Below are positions 26,201 through 38,134 of a DNA stretch of 64,000 bases, piece after piece. The stretch covers positions 132,001 through 196,000 of the forward strand of contig CM035321.1 of NCBI GenBank assembly GCA_000497125.2. Reading direction: 5' to 3'. The notes below the pieces were generated by a model, which worked only from the letters and a program-made list of their open reading frames with translations, ran no database searches and was not told the origin of the DNA. How positions within the stretch are numbered: the stretch's first letter is position 1; the number at the start of each line of letters is the position of its first letter. This stretch comes from Spironucleus salmonicida (taxonomy: Eukaryota; Fornicata; Diplomonadida; Hexamitidae). Made by a program: the position numbers and the translations under genes.

Positions 26201-28799
26201 CGGGAGTAGATTTTTTAGCGAGTTCAGGTTGATCAAAAACAGTACCGCCCTTTGTAGAATCTTAGGTAGAGCCAAATATAGGTCTTAAGTGTAAAGGTAA
26301 GCAGGTGGTTTGAGCTATAATTTTTAGTGATTCTCCTATACGTAGCTTCATAACATCATTAATAGCTTTCTAGGTAACTTTAATTAAGTTAACTTAACCT
26401 TTTACAGATTCGATATACTGGTCTAAATTCATGGATGTCCAACAAACTGACTATAAAAGTGGTTAAATTTTCTTTTGCAATTTATACATCAAAGGCTACA
26501 TTAAGTCAATAGTATCTTCTTGTAATGAGTTTTAAATTACATCAATTTCTGTAACTAGTTCAACTAATTAGTCTCTGTTAGCGAACAATTTCTCTTCATG
26601 TAAAGTTATAGCCTTCACGTTATCAGGAATGTTGGTTCGGATTTCCTCCAACATTTTTGTTTCTCTACAAAGCTCAGAAATGATTCTATCAAAATTAACA
26701 TATAGCTTTCCGGTTTACTTATTTTCAACCAAAACAGTAGATTGTAATGATAATCTAATAGGTTAAACAGCATTAGCCCATCTTTATAAATGATCATTTT
26801 CGAATTATCTCAAACTTTCAATAGTTGTTGAAAATATTCTGCTTACATTTCTTCCATGCTTGTTATACTATAATAAAGGCATATAACCCATAGGGATATT
26901 ATCTGCAACTTAATTTTAGAGCATAAATAAATTATCGCTAGAATGAGCACCAATTCCTTGTGCCCACTGTTCTTTCTGTTCATCAGTAACTGGGACATAG
27001 ATACGCTTAAAAAATGAGTACGGGCGGGTAATTCTACCTTATACTAATCTACACCATGCTACTCTCCCGGCAATAGGCGTATAGTTTGCTGGAACTGGAA
27101 CCGGAAGATCTCCACGTCTAACCTTATTGTAATAATCAGCAATATGCTTAACATAAAGTGTGAATTTTTATAATAAAATATCATATTTAGACATTACTAA
27201 CTATTACAAATTAGGTCTATTAAGAATAGTATTCAACTATTACATTATAGAAATTAAATCCTATAATTTAATTTATTAGTCACCAAATTTATCATTAATA
27301 TAAGTAGTAAGCGAATTCTCTAAATCAATGATACCTTTTTTATAATCTTCATAATCCGAATCAAATTAGGCTAATCGATGAGATAAAGGGTCATAAGGTT
27401 TAGACTTAAGAACTTAAATAAGATCCTACTACTACTTAATAATAGGTTATAATCCCAATAAAGTAGCGGATTACAAACTGCTAAAATTTTATTTAGTAAT
27501 AATAACATCTGCAATCTTTTTTAATCTTGCACAAAATAATTCAAAGTTTCCAAAAACAGCTTACTCTGAGAAATTAAACTATTTCTCAGCTCCAGAAAGT
27601 AAAAGTTTTTCTTTAATTTTAGCATACTCATCAGAATAAGTGGACAATAATGTAATTGAATCATCAATTCTATGCAAAATTCCTCGATATGATGCTTCAA
27701 AAATTCTTTCAGTGAATTTTTCACCTTCAGCACCGCCGGCTAATACATATTCACGACAAGCTTTAATCATTTAATTGGAAATCTTGATTAACAAAATTGT
27801 CATATTTTCTCGATTACCATAATACTTAGCCATAGAGTGTACAACACGAACTGTTTCCATTAAATCAGGGACTGTTAACGTCATCTTTCCTGGTTCTCCA
27901 GAATAAAGAGGTTAAAGAATATCATCAATTGTTTACAAATACTTTAAGTTATCTTTGGCTTCATTTGTAGCTTCGAGGACTCTTTGCCTAACCTTCATCC
28001 ATCTTGAAACTACATTGCTTCCAGCCTATTATAAAACACGTAAACCCGCTGGTAACCATTCAATAGAAGACATTTAAGTACCAACACCATTGAACAAGGA
28101 CATTCTAGCTCTCCAAAATATTTATTCAGATTCTGGGCCTGAGTCATCTGAGTTTAATCTAATTTTTTCTGAATCAACTAAAAATTCTTCAATTTAATTA
28201 CAAAGAGCAGCCAACGCTCTTTCAATGATTTATAATTACTCTGGTGATTCTTAGAGAAGCTTTGCTATCTAAGTTGTGTCTGTAGGAAGTTTAGCAAAAA
28301 CTTCTGATACTGGAAGTTTTAATGTTAATTTATCTTACAAAATAATAGTAAACTTTTATAAATTATCAATAAATTTTCTTACCTAAGCTAAAAACTGAAG
28401 TTATTGTGTTTTATTCTACAAAGATCCCCAATCTTCTTAATTTTCAAGAAGAGGATAATAAACTCTTTACAATAATAACTAAAGAGAAGTAATATAGTCT
28501 GCTCCAACACAGCCATACATAATATCAACTTCTAAATTTGCCACTGTAACGTTTCTATTAACTGTTCTAAGAAGATAATAAATTTTCCCAGGGAACGGTT
28601 AATTTGGATCTGACGTATACGTTATTTTCTCACCATCCATAAACAAAAGAGCTATAGATTTACCTGCTGATGTGAAAATACTGGACAACGCATTAATATA
28701 GGAACCCCCTTGTAACTATTCAGATACAATTTCGGGTTCGACATCAAAACCTTCGGCGACTCTTTTAATGAGCCATTGCATTTTTGGTTCTTATGCCAT
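14214..28799 (-). CDS. Axonemal dynein heavy chain, outer-arm gamma (DNAH5/8) type
   Basis: Motor subunit of ciliary outer dynein arms, 4861 residues in one frame. ATG and TGA share a register, and lines checked along the length have no in-frame TGA. N-terminal tail from residue 1 ([19 protein letters not shown]). The linker carries the usual PRHW motif near 1570. AAA1 near 2066 has [18 protein letters not shown], Walker [21 protein letters not shown], and [13 protein letters not shown] followed by [14 protein letters not shown], the DNAH5/8-like wording. AAA2 P-loop GPTLAGKS near 2351; AAA3 GEAGSGKT near 2735; AAA4 GVGGSGKQS near 3105. The stalk coiled coils and microtubule-binding domain lie around 3350-3660. 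AAA5 and AAA6 follow, and the C-terminal domain ends [16 protein letters not shown]. The 3' half is GC-richer than the 5' third. Gamma assignment is from motif wording, not a tree. Confidence 0.93.
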
Positions 28800-29856
28800 A
28801 TTTCGAAGGAAGTGAAATTTTGCGGACTTTACTATAAAAACTATAAATTTTATTATAGTATAATTTATGTGATTAATAAAAAACTTAGTTAATAAATATT
28901 AATTATTATATTAAAAATATATATACGTGATTTGTTGTTTTATTAATTATTATATGATCATCTATAAACAAATTATGAAAGTATACCTATTGATATAGTG
29001 AGTATATGTTATCTATAAAGTAACACAAATTAATGATAGCACTAAAAAATCATAATTTTATCATATTTAAAGTTAAATTTAAACAAGTAAATACAAATTA
29101 TTATAATATAAATAAAAAATTTCAACTTATGTATTATCAATAGTTGCCAAAAATAATATTATCATTAAACTGCTATGACATAAAAATTATTAAATATTGA
29201 AATAGTGTAATAATTTTTTACATATGCTCTTAATAAATTATGATTAACTTATAAATATATTTCAATAATTACAAGAAACTGATGATTTAATGACTGAGTT
29301 GGATTAATATATATTAAATTATGTCATACTAAATTATTTTCATCTATATAAGCCAATTAATGTATTAATGATTCAGTAATATTATAATTTGCTGTATAAA
29401 TTTAATAATTATTTATTAAAAATTATAAACTTCCTAATTAGTTTTCAATTATTAATACCTGGATAATTTTAACTATGTTACTTTGTTTCATTCATAGGTT
29501 TATTTATAACTTAAAATACTAACTAATTTAGATAAATAAAATTTTACTAAAAGCTGATGCACAGATTTTTAATGTAATTACAACTAAAAGATATTTAATT
29601 AATAAATGAATAAACTTAATATACTTACCAAATGAATTACTAATAACGGATTATATAAGAAAAGTAACAAATTATATTAAAATAATATTTTAGTAAATAC
29701 TACATATAAATAACTTATCAAGCTATATCAAATAAATGTAATGACGGCATCTTTTAATTTACAGCTTTAGATACAATAATAATTTCGATTATTGAAAGAC
29801 CTTAATAAGATTTATTTATTATTTAATAATATTTATTATATTTTTCATTCCACAAA
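28800..29856. other. AT-rich intergenic spacer, no gene found
   Basis: 1057 bp between the divergent starts of the dynein heavy chain and INO80, by far the longest empty stretch in the window. It is extremely AT-rich with short A/T runs. Open frames on both strands are short and lack protein-like composition. I saw no tRNA-like box, tandem repeat or hairpin of note. It presumably contains the promoters of both large genes. Confidence 0.5.
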
Positions 29857-32800
29857 ATGTCTGATTAACTTTAATTTTATTTAAATAATGTTATGAGATA
29901 GTAAATTTTAGTACCAGAAGAAAGTTATGATACGTATAATATTTAGCTTCCATTTTCAGATATAGTAGGGTTAACATATGACGAAGTTAATAATTATTTA
30001 TCTTCAAATAATATAAAAAAAGATCCTGATGTAACTGATTTAAATGATTCTATAAGATAATTAAAACAATTTAAATAATATGAATAATTTAGTATTTGTT
30101 CAAATTTCGATTTGCCTTAAATGAGTAAACCAAATGATCCATTTAGCAGATTTAATAATGATGAAGTACTTTTATCTGCAAGTTTATCTTAAATGGAAAT
30201 TTTAGCAAATTCGCGGGTTTATTAAAAAAATTAACAGGAAAATGATGATAAGTTTTACGAAGAATGTTTGTAAAGTGCTACTAAAGCATTAAATTTCAGT
30301 AAATAAGAGAATTTATAATTGATAGAACAAGATTATTTTTGCTATAAAGAAAGTATTTCAAATAAATAAGTAAAATTAAATGAATAATTAATTAATATTG
30401 GATTAGATGCTTTAGAGACGTTAGCAATTGATAATCTTATGCCATAGCTAAATGATCCATTTTTAGAAGAACAGCTTAAGCTTATTTTTTCATAAATAAA
30501 ACATATCATCTAACCTATTTATGATTTTTAGGCAGTTAACTAACAGTCGGCATTCGCATTACTATAAAAATTAGCAATAGGTGAAACAGTTAATTTGATC
30601 CTAGAATGGTCAAGTAATACTAAAGAGTTTTAAGATTTAACATTCACTACAATTAATGGAGGAAATGTATAGTTGTCAGCAAGATATTTCGAGCCTGAGA
30701 TGTTTTAACTTAATATAATTCTCTGGTTATAACTGATTGAATAAATAGATATTTCTCAGATTTTATTATCTTCAAATGATAATTTACCACCTGATTATGC
30801 AGAATATTTTGAAGCTGAATTTGTTGAAAATGAATAAAAGTAGTTTTGCTAAAATGTAGAGTTTGATTAGCTTACTGCTTAAAATTCACTGTTTATTTTG
30901 GTACAATAGATTATTGCTTCAATATGCTGGTATTGTATTAAATAAAATTTCATAGACGAGGTTCATAATGATAAACACAGTTAAATTTTTTCTCATAATA
31001 ATTATGAAATTAATTTAAATTGTTAATAATATATAAGCTAAACAAATTTGAATTACTTATTAGAAATCTATTAAAAATAGTTTAACTATGATTATTCAAA
31101 TTTAATTGTTCCGAAACATTTTTCATGCTTGTTACCAGAGTCTGTTTTTTCACTTATTTCTAATTAAGGCACACTTTTTTAGTTTTCGAAGTTAAAGAAA
31201 ACTTATGAACCGTAATTAGAGCTAGTTTCAACATAAATTACTATTTCGAGACCAAAGGCAAAATAATAAATAAAAGATGTTTTAGATTAAGAGCATGATG
31301 TTATATGTTCTAATAACTAAGTCATTAAAATTTAAGAATATATATTTGATGATTTTAATCGTGATAGATCATATTACGACCAAATTATTAGAAATTTATA
31401 GAAAATTGCTTAGGCTGCCAAATCAAGGCTGGTAAAAAGATATAGAAGTAACAAGAATGCTAATTCTATTAATGCAGAATGTGTGAGAAGTAGAAAAATG
31501 TACAATGATATAGAACAAATTAAGAAAAGATTTATGAACGAAACAAAGTCATCTGGCGTTAAAAGAGTATTTTCAAATGTAAAAAGAGAAAAAAAAGATA
31601 AATCATAAATACAGTAGGTCAACTTATAATAGCAAGAAGCAATAAAATAAAAATTGGATGAGACTGAATAGTATATAAAAGAAATTACCGGTTAGCCATC
31701 CTCTACTGATTTAATACCAGTAGTATAAGAGAATGGATTAAATATCAAGATTTAATCAACCCCTACTTTATTTAAAGGTGTTTTAAAGGAATATTAAAAA
31801 ATTGGATTTAGCTGGCTATCTCATATGTATACATAAGGGTTATCATGTTTATTATGTGATTAAATGGGGCTAGGTAAAACGGTTTAAATTATAACATATT
31901 TTCTTCATATAGCTGAAACCTAAGGAACTTTTGGGCCATTTTTAGTTATCGCTCCTAATTCATTATTAAATAATTGGATTTAGGAATTAAAAAGATTTTC
32001 GCCTGATTTTAATGTTTGGCCGTATTGGGGTTCAATTTAATAAAGACAACAGATTAGGTAAGGATGGAGTCATTTGGTATATGTAAATTAAATATTAGAT
32101 AAATATAACGATGTTAATATAGATTTTTTACCCAGCGAAATATTTGGCTAGAAAAAATGCCCATTGCATATTATAGTGACATCATATTCTCTAGCGGTTT
32201 CTGATATTAAGCATTTGAACAAAGTTCCATGGATATCTGTTGTTTTAGATGAAGGCTAAATGATAAAATCTTCTGAAACCAAGAGATGGAGAACATTAAT
32301 GAATATCCGATCATAGTAAAAAATTATTCTTTCAGGTACACCTATTTAGAATACATTATCAGAATTATGGTCATTATTACATTTTGCGTTACCAACTGTA
32401 TTTTAGTCCAAGGATAATTTTGCAGAATGGTTTACTAAGGATATAGAATCTGCAGCTCAAAAAACTGGTCCAATTAAATTAAATTAAGAATAATTATAAA
32501 GATTATAGTAAATTTTATCGCCATTTGTTTTACGCAGAGAAAAAAAGGATGTAGCGTAATAACTAGGAGAAAAGAAAGAAAACAATATATTATGCAATCT
32601 TACTCAAAAATAAAGATAGTTATATCAAGGCATAAAATAAAAATTAAAATATTAGGATTTATTTAATTCAGGATCGGAAAATGAGTTGCTTAATGTAGTT
32701 ATGTAGTTGCGCAAGATTGTTAATCATCCATAGATTTTTGAAAGAAATCTAGTCTAGTCTCCTTATATTTTGATGATGAATTAGTAACACAGAACTGTAG

Positions 32801-34131
32801 AAATATTAGATCAAAATGATTTAGAAAGCGAAACTGAATAATCTATTGCAGACTCTGAGACCACAATTTTAACTTAGGTATCATATAAATAACCAAAAAT
32901 CAAATTTGAGACTTAATAACTTAATGATTTTGCAGAGTTAGTTTTGTCTTAACCGCATTATGACTATTAAAGAGATGTTTATATTGAAAAAGAAATTAGA
33001 AGCGATTAAAATAGATTTATTAGCTTTGAAATACCATAACTTATATTTTAAGAGTTTATTGAATATGAACATGACGTTAGATATTAAACTGAACAAGTAG
33101 CAAATAGTCATTTCAATTTTTCATGTATTTTCAAAAATATTTTCACAATTTTCGGTTTAAATTTTGATGATGTTTAATTGATGGTAACTTTAGTTGATTG
33201 TATGATAAATAATATTAATCCTTATACACGATTAGATTTAAATCTAAAATATTTAGCCAAATTGGTTCCTACATAATTTATAGAATATTGTTTAGATACA
33301 TTTATTTCATTAAAATAATAATAAGATATTTGTACCGAACATTAAGGGTAGTAAATTATAATTAAAAATCATATAGATGCGTTGTTTTAAGTTTATACGC
33401 CTAAATGCTTGGGGTTTAATCCATATTTATACACTAAGGCTCCTAATTACTGGTTCAAAAGATAGAAATATTTGTTTGATTATTGTGATAAGGATAGTTT
33501 TTATATTAAAGCATACATTAATTAATAGTCATTTAGCTAACCATTATTTTGTAGCGGAATTTCTTAATTAATAGAAGAATCAGGCAAGCTTAATGCGTTA
33601 GATTAGTTATTGAAAGATTTATATTCTAAGAACTAGGTTTGCTTAATATATTGCTAAATGACTAAGATGATGGATATTTTAGAAGATTATCTAACTTATA
33701 GAAGATATATATATGTTAGACTAGATGGTAGTTATTCAGTAGCTGAGCGTAGACAGGTTGTTGATAGATTTATGACAGACAATACAGTTTTTATTTTTTT
33801 GTTAAGTACTCGAGCAGGATCACTGGGTTTAAATTTAACTAGAGCTAATAATGTAATTTTTTATGAATAAGATTGGAACCCGACTCAAGATTTATAAGCT
33901 CAAGATAGAGTTCATCGTTTAGGTTAAACTAAAGAAGTTTAAATTTATAAATTAATAGCAAAAGGATCTATCGATGAGAAAATTTATGAAAGGGGTGAAT
34001 AAAAAATTACAGTGCAGAACCTGGTAATGCAAGGGTAGTAACGGGATGAATAAGGAAATTTAATAAATCCTGATATTCTTAAGAAAAAATCAACCAAAGA
34101 TATTTATATGGATATTTTAATGGATGAGTGA
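29857..34131 (+). CDS. INO80: INO80-type Snf2 chromatin-remodelling ATPase
   Basis: 1424 residues. Catalytic ATPase of the INO80 nucleosome remodeller, which slides nucleosomes and exchanges H2A.Z. The N-terminal 450 residues are Gln-rich. A basic helical segment ([20 protein letters not shown]) sits where DBINO/HSA lies. Lobe 1: DQMGLGKTVQI near 667, [16 protein letters not shown] box near 797, [30 protein letters not shown], and [10 protein letters not shown], all close to INO80 wording. [15 protein letters not shown] precedes a long insertion (about 980-1260) between the lobes, an INO80 hallmark. Lobe 2: [41 protein letters not shown], and [10 protein letters not shown]. The GQ glutamine is encoded by TAA, good evidence for the code. 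The DEGQ box differs from the usual DEAQ. Confidence 0.95.
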
Positions 34132-34132
34132 T

Positions 34133-34780
34133 TCAAATAATCTCATGCTATATTTTTAAAGACTCTCTTAGAAGATCATTATCATCTAACAGTCCATTGC
34201 ATTCATTGGTTAGTAGCTAATTTTTTAATGTTAACTCATTATTTAAAAGCACAAGTTCACCTTATGTATTTTTGAGAAGCTGTTATTCTAAATCTGATAT
34301 TACTATTTATTACTCTTTTATTAGTTAGTCTTTATATTAAAGCATATTTTCTAATCTATCAGATTTTTTCTAATACATATCTAGTTTTTACAATTTAAGC
34401 TAGAGCTTTTAAATCTTTGTCTGTAATAATGCCATTTCGTAAAGTAATATATCTTCTTCCTCTGCGGTTTTTTGCTTTTTAGGAATTTTAGGCGGTAGTT
34501 AACTTCCACGCAATGGAGGGGAAATTATACCAAATATTGACTGCTTTGGTTTTTTAGGAGAAATTTTTGATATACGATCATTTTCTTTTGAAAATGAAGT
34601 TTATCTAAGCTACTAAGTATATTTAATCGGTGTTAACTTATTAATGTTAGGTGAAGATAATTATTATGGGGATGGAGTTGCAGAAGCAGTTTTAGATACT
34701 TAGTAGATTGTTAATGTATTATTTTAGTTAGGGTCTTCCTCATTATCAATCTTTTTTAATGGCCGACAACATGCGAACAT
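34133..34780 (-). CDS. Coiled-coil hypothetical protein
   Basis: 215 residues, unrecognised. It begins MFACCRPLKK, a Cys-Cys pair followed by basic residues that could be a palmitoylation site (inference). A Ser/Pro-rich linker with repeated short basic-proline motifs follows (KISPKKPKQS, PPLRGSQLPPKIPKKQK). A continuous coiled coil runs from about 110 to the end (LLYEMALLQTKIQKLQLKLQ, RLENMLQYKDQLIKEQQI). The stop is separated from the convergent INO80 stop by a single base, so the two mRNAs must overlap in their 3' UTRs. Confidence 0.7.
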
Positions 34781-34876
34781 TAAAATATTTATATTACTAT
34801 ATATTTATATAATAAGGATAAATTTATTTTAAATAAAATTAATTAATATTTAATATTATAATTTTAATCACTGCAA

Positions 34877-35857
34877 ATGTGGTGTAATCGGTTTAGACCT
34901 AAATCTTTTGATGAGTTAGTAAATAATGATTCAACTCCAATATTTTCTGCATTGTCAACATCAGATAATCCTCCTCATTTATTACTTACAGGTCCTTCTG
35001 GGTCAGGTCGTCATACAAGAGCACTTTTATATTTACAGTAAATTTTTAATTTAAATTCGTTAAGTTTTGCATCATCTACATTAACTTATAAACACAATGA
35101 TTAAGACTTTGAAGTCCCAATTGTATCTTCATCTGTGCATGTAGAATTGAATCCCTCACTTTCACCTCATGATCAATCAATTGTTTCTTCTGTTATAAAA
35201 GAGGCTGCTTCTACAGCACCAGTTGTTGGAAAGTTTAAAGTAATATTCATCTAAGAAGCTGACAAACTGTCTTTTTTAGCGTAGTAAGCACTACGTAGAT
35301 TAATGGAGGAGCATTCAAAAACTTGTAAAATAATTATGTTTTGTAATTCCTAAACTGGGCTTATTCCACCTATTATTTCCAGGTGTTTTTAAATGCGCTT
35401 CAGATCTTTTAATAAAGATGAACTTAACTCTGTTTTGGTATCACTTCCAGGAAAAATAGAAGACGAGGATAAGTTAATAGAATATTCATAAGGTGACTTG
35501 AGACGATTATTATTATTGGCATAGGCTTAATCAGTTTAAAAGCAGATTACCTTGCCTAAATGGGAATAAAAAGCGGATGAAATTTTTTAAAATTATTTTA
35601 TTCAAGGTAAGCAATTAGATAATGATTTTAGAGTAGGCTTGGTTGATATTTTGAAGCTAGCCGTGCCACCAGAAGTAGTTTTAATGAAATTTTGGAAAAA
35701 AATTGATGATTTTAGTGAAAATGCAAAGTTGTGTAGTTTCAATAGTACCGTGGCTTGTGAATTTGATTGTAGATTAAGAGGAGCATAAATAGGGTTAGTG
35801 CACATAGAAGCATATTTATTGACTATGATTACTGCTGTATAATAAGCAGCAAAGTGA
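34877..35857 (+). CDS. RFC3: Replication factor C small subunit, RFC3 type, with altered P-loop
   Basis: 326 residues. Subunit of the clamp loader that opens and closes PCNA on primed DNA. It starts at once with the family opening MWCNRFRPKSFDELVNN. The Walker A position reads GPSGSGRHT (39-47) where active RFC subunits have GPxGxGKT/S and human RFC3 has GPSGAGKKT, so the invariant Lys is Arg. It continues with VELNPS, FKVIFIQEADKLSFLAQQALRRLMEEHSKTC, then CNSQTGLIPPIISRCFQMRF with the SRC arginine-finger motif, and the C-terminal collar helices. Human RFC3 (yeast Rfc5) is the subunit whose own ATP site is dispensable, which fits a degenerate P-loop. The RFC3 versus RFC5 naming depends on species convention. 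Confidence 0.88.
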
Positions 35858-35968
35858 GAGGTACTTCTTGTCTTATAGTTTATTAATAGTTTTTGGTTAT
35901 TGATTTATAAAAATGACCGTTAGAAATAAGTAATATTATATATAATTAATATACTATGTTTGTCTAAA

Positions 35969-36502
35969 ATGGAATATGACCACTTTTATCAACCTATGGA
36001 TCCAAATCATATGTATACCTATAATAACATTAATCATGATAAGTTTACAGCAACATTCAGCCCAAATTTTTATTCGACGTATATGGTTCATTCGTCTTCT
36101 TAATGTTTTGTTTCATTAGTTGGAACTTAAGTAAGAGGTTATATGATTGGCAAGGATGAAGGCTCACTATCTAAAGATGAATATCATGTCCATGTTTCAG
36201 CGGTTACTATTGCTCCTGCATCTAGAAAATAAAAATTAGCAGCTAATTTGATGCACTCCTTAGAATAGATTGGGAATTTGTATAAGTGCTCATTTTGTGA
36301 TCTTTTTGTTAAATAATTGAATATGGGAGCTAATTAAATGTATAAAAATTTAGGATATACTCTATTTAGAACAATAACCAGATTTTATGGGAACACAGAA
36401 GATGGATATGATATGAGGAAACCTTTACAGTCGGATACTACCAGCTAATGCATTAATAACTCAGGTTCCACTATTAAAAAGTGGATAGATTACCAATGGT
36501 GA
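35969..36502 (+). CDS. NAA20: NatB N-alpha-acetyltransferase catalytic subunit
   Basis: 177 residues. GNAT enzyme that acetylates nascent proteins starting Met-Asp/Glu/Asn/Gln, working with Naa25 on ribosomes. Recognised by NNINHDKFTATFSPNFYSTYM near the start, GYMIGKDEG, HVHVSAVTIAPASRKQKLAANLM, the FCDLFVKQLNMGANQMYKNLGYTLFRTI stretch with the terminal GNAT strands, and the NatB-specific end DGYDMRKPL. The CoA pyrophosphate loop, usually RRLGLA in this family, reads RKQKLA, so the central Gly is Lys. The rest is intact, so activity is likely but untested. The tail after residue 150 is Ser/Asn-rich and ends in KKWIDYQW. Confidence 0.9.
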
Positions 36503-36548
36503 GGTTACTAATTATTATACATATATTTAATTAAACTATGTTTTAATT

Positions 36549-36863
36549 ATGCCGCCAAAATGTGATTTTTCTTTAAGATATAAACCACTTCTACCTATAG
36601 TAGAATTAAGTAATAAATTTATATTATAAAACTATGAATATAAAGCTCCTGAAAGACTAATGGAGTATGCGATACCTTTTGAGGAATAAAAATTAACTAC
36701 TTTATCTTTGTCGAAATTGACACCAAAATTAACACTTACACAAATTAGCGATTCATATAGTCCTATTAAAAACAGTATTAACGACGATGTTTAATTTATT
36801 TCAGGAGATAATATAGATAATATTTTTGAAGCTGATCTTTAAGCAGGACTAAATTTAATTTGA
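36549..36863 (+). CDS. Small hypothetical protein
   Basis: 104 residues from ATG to TGA, 46 bp after the Naa20 stop on the same strand. The start (MPPKCDFSLRYKPLLPIVEL) and middle (EYKAPERLMEYAIPFEEQKL) look like a real soluble protein. The remainder is Ser/Thr-rich (LSKLTPKLTLTQISDSYSPI). No domain recognised. The opposite strand is also open across this interval but gives a hydrophobic, mirror-like translation, so the plus strand was preferred. Confidence is limited by length. Confidence 0.45.
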
Positions 36864-37332
36864 CTTGAGTGCATTGAAATCTGTAGTAACATATTTAAAA
36901 TTGTGAATTTATTTGTTGATTAAGTATCATATTTACTCTTATTTATAGCATCACCATAATCCTCATATTTCTAAACATTTATTTAAAATTAAGCTTGTCT
37001 TAATTATTAGGTAAGCTAAGGAAATTGCCAATTTATTTTATTAAATGATCAGAACATATATTAATAATTTGTGAATTATATAGCTCTGTTTATTGTTTTA
37101 ATTTCGTCAAAACTATTATTAGTGTAATAAATTTTAGAATTAATAACCAAATTAACATAACTTATAATTATTATATATATGTAAAGATAAATATATTTTA
37201 TGATCATTTGCAACAACTATAATAGTATGAATATACTAAAGATAATAATAACTAAGTTGTGGTTTATAAAATCATAACTTATATCTATATATGTATATAA
37301 TAGATGATATATTTTTAAATCTATTCCTTCAA
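36864..37332. other. Intergenic spacer with ambiguous open frames
   Basis: 469 bp with no assigned gene. After the TGA at 36861-36863 the same frame stays open for over 130 codons and includes a Cys/Gln-bearing stretch (SYFQTFIQNQACLNYQ) and a hydrophobic helix. Two minus-strand frames are also open over parts of 36870-37130. Under a one-stop code in AT-rich DNA this is expected by chance, and no frame has a convincing start. The right-hand half is plain A/T-rich DNA. Confidence 0.4.
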
Positions 37333-38007
37333 ATGTGTGAAGCTATTTATATCCCACAAAAACTTTATTATCGTCGCGGTTCTATGCATACTGTTGCTGG
37401 AGAAGTCAATTTCTAAAAGGCAGCAATCCTTTCTAATAACAGAGATCTTGATATTTCCTAGTAAGTAGCTGCTGAGTTCCATTAAGGACGTTGTTATCCT
37501 ATGCTTGTTAATGACTCTGTTTCTGATGAGGCATTATAGATTATTAACAATGCTATCAAGAACTGTGATACTTTAGTTGTAGTTGGTGATTATAAATTGT
37601 AAAACTTTGTAGCATAAGCAGTTGCTGATTTACCCGAACAAAAGTAGATTGTTGTTGTTCCAGTTGATGCCAAACCTATTCATCTTATGACTGGATATTA
37701 TAAGGCAGCAGATGGTGCTATTAGACACAGCCTTAATATTATTCCTGAATACGTTATACTTGACTCTGGTCTTACTGACAGAATTTCCAAGGATGATGTT
37801 GCTTTAGTCCAAAAGGTTGTTAGCTAGGAATCAGAAACTGTTATGATTGCTTTCACCAAAGAAGCTTAGAGAATATCTAAGGAGCTTATTGCCGGTTATG
37901 GGACTATTGATATGCCAGTCTGGAAGGAGCGTGCCACTAATGTCGTTGGTATCACCATGCTTGGTTAACCATGTGGTAAACATGTCATCGCAGTACTCGG
38001 GTTGTGA
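37333..38007 (+). CDS. Orphan domain resembling N-terminal half of iron-type alcohol/glycerol dehydrogenases
   Basis: 224 residues in GC-richer, highly-expressed-looking codons. The order of segments recalls the nucleotide-binding half of the Fe-ADH/GldA/dehydroquinate-synthase superfamily: IYIPQKLYYRRGSMHTVAGEV (family IPxxxxFG start), KAAILSNN and YPMLVNDSVSDEALQII, NCDTLVVVGDYKLQNFVAQAVAD (family GGG-S-x-D-x-AK position, glycines lost), QIVVVPVDAKPIHLMTG, and SLNIIPEYVILDSGLT (family P-x-x-V-I-x-D-P-x-L-T). The metal-binding C-terminal domain is absent; only about 60 residues follow. If right, it is a degenerate, probably non-catalytic relative. The family link is inference from motif order; it could be unrelated. 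Confidence 0.4.
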
Positions 38008-38134
38008 TCGTTTTAATAATATTATAAGTATTTATTAATTTTTTTTTCAATTAATTAATGAATACTGTTGGCTGTTATTGGTATCAAATAAGAAGAAATA
38101 CAATCCCCATACATAATATTAAATAGCAAAAATC

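Noticed and set aside
36864-37130. Minus-strand frames with protein-like stretches (for example QKYEDYGDAINKSKYDT)
   Set aside because: No in-frame start follows the upstream TGA, other frames here look equally plausible, and random frames of this size are expected with a single stop codon.
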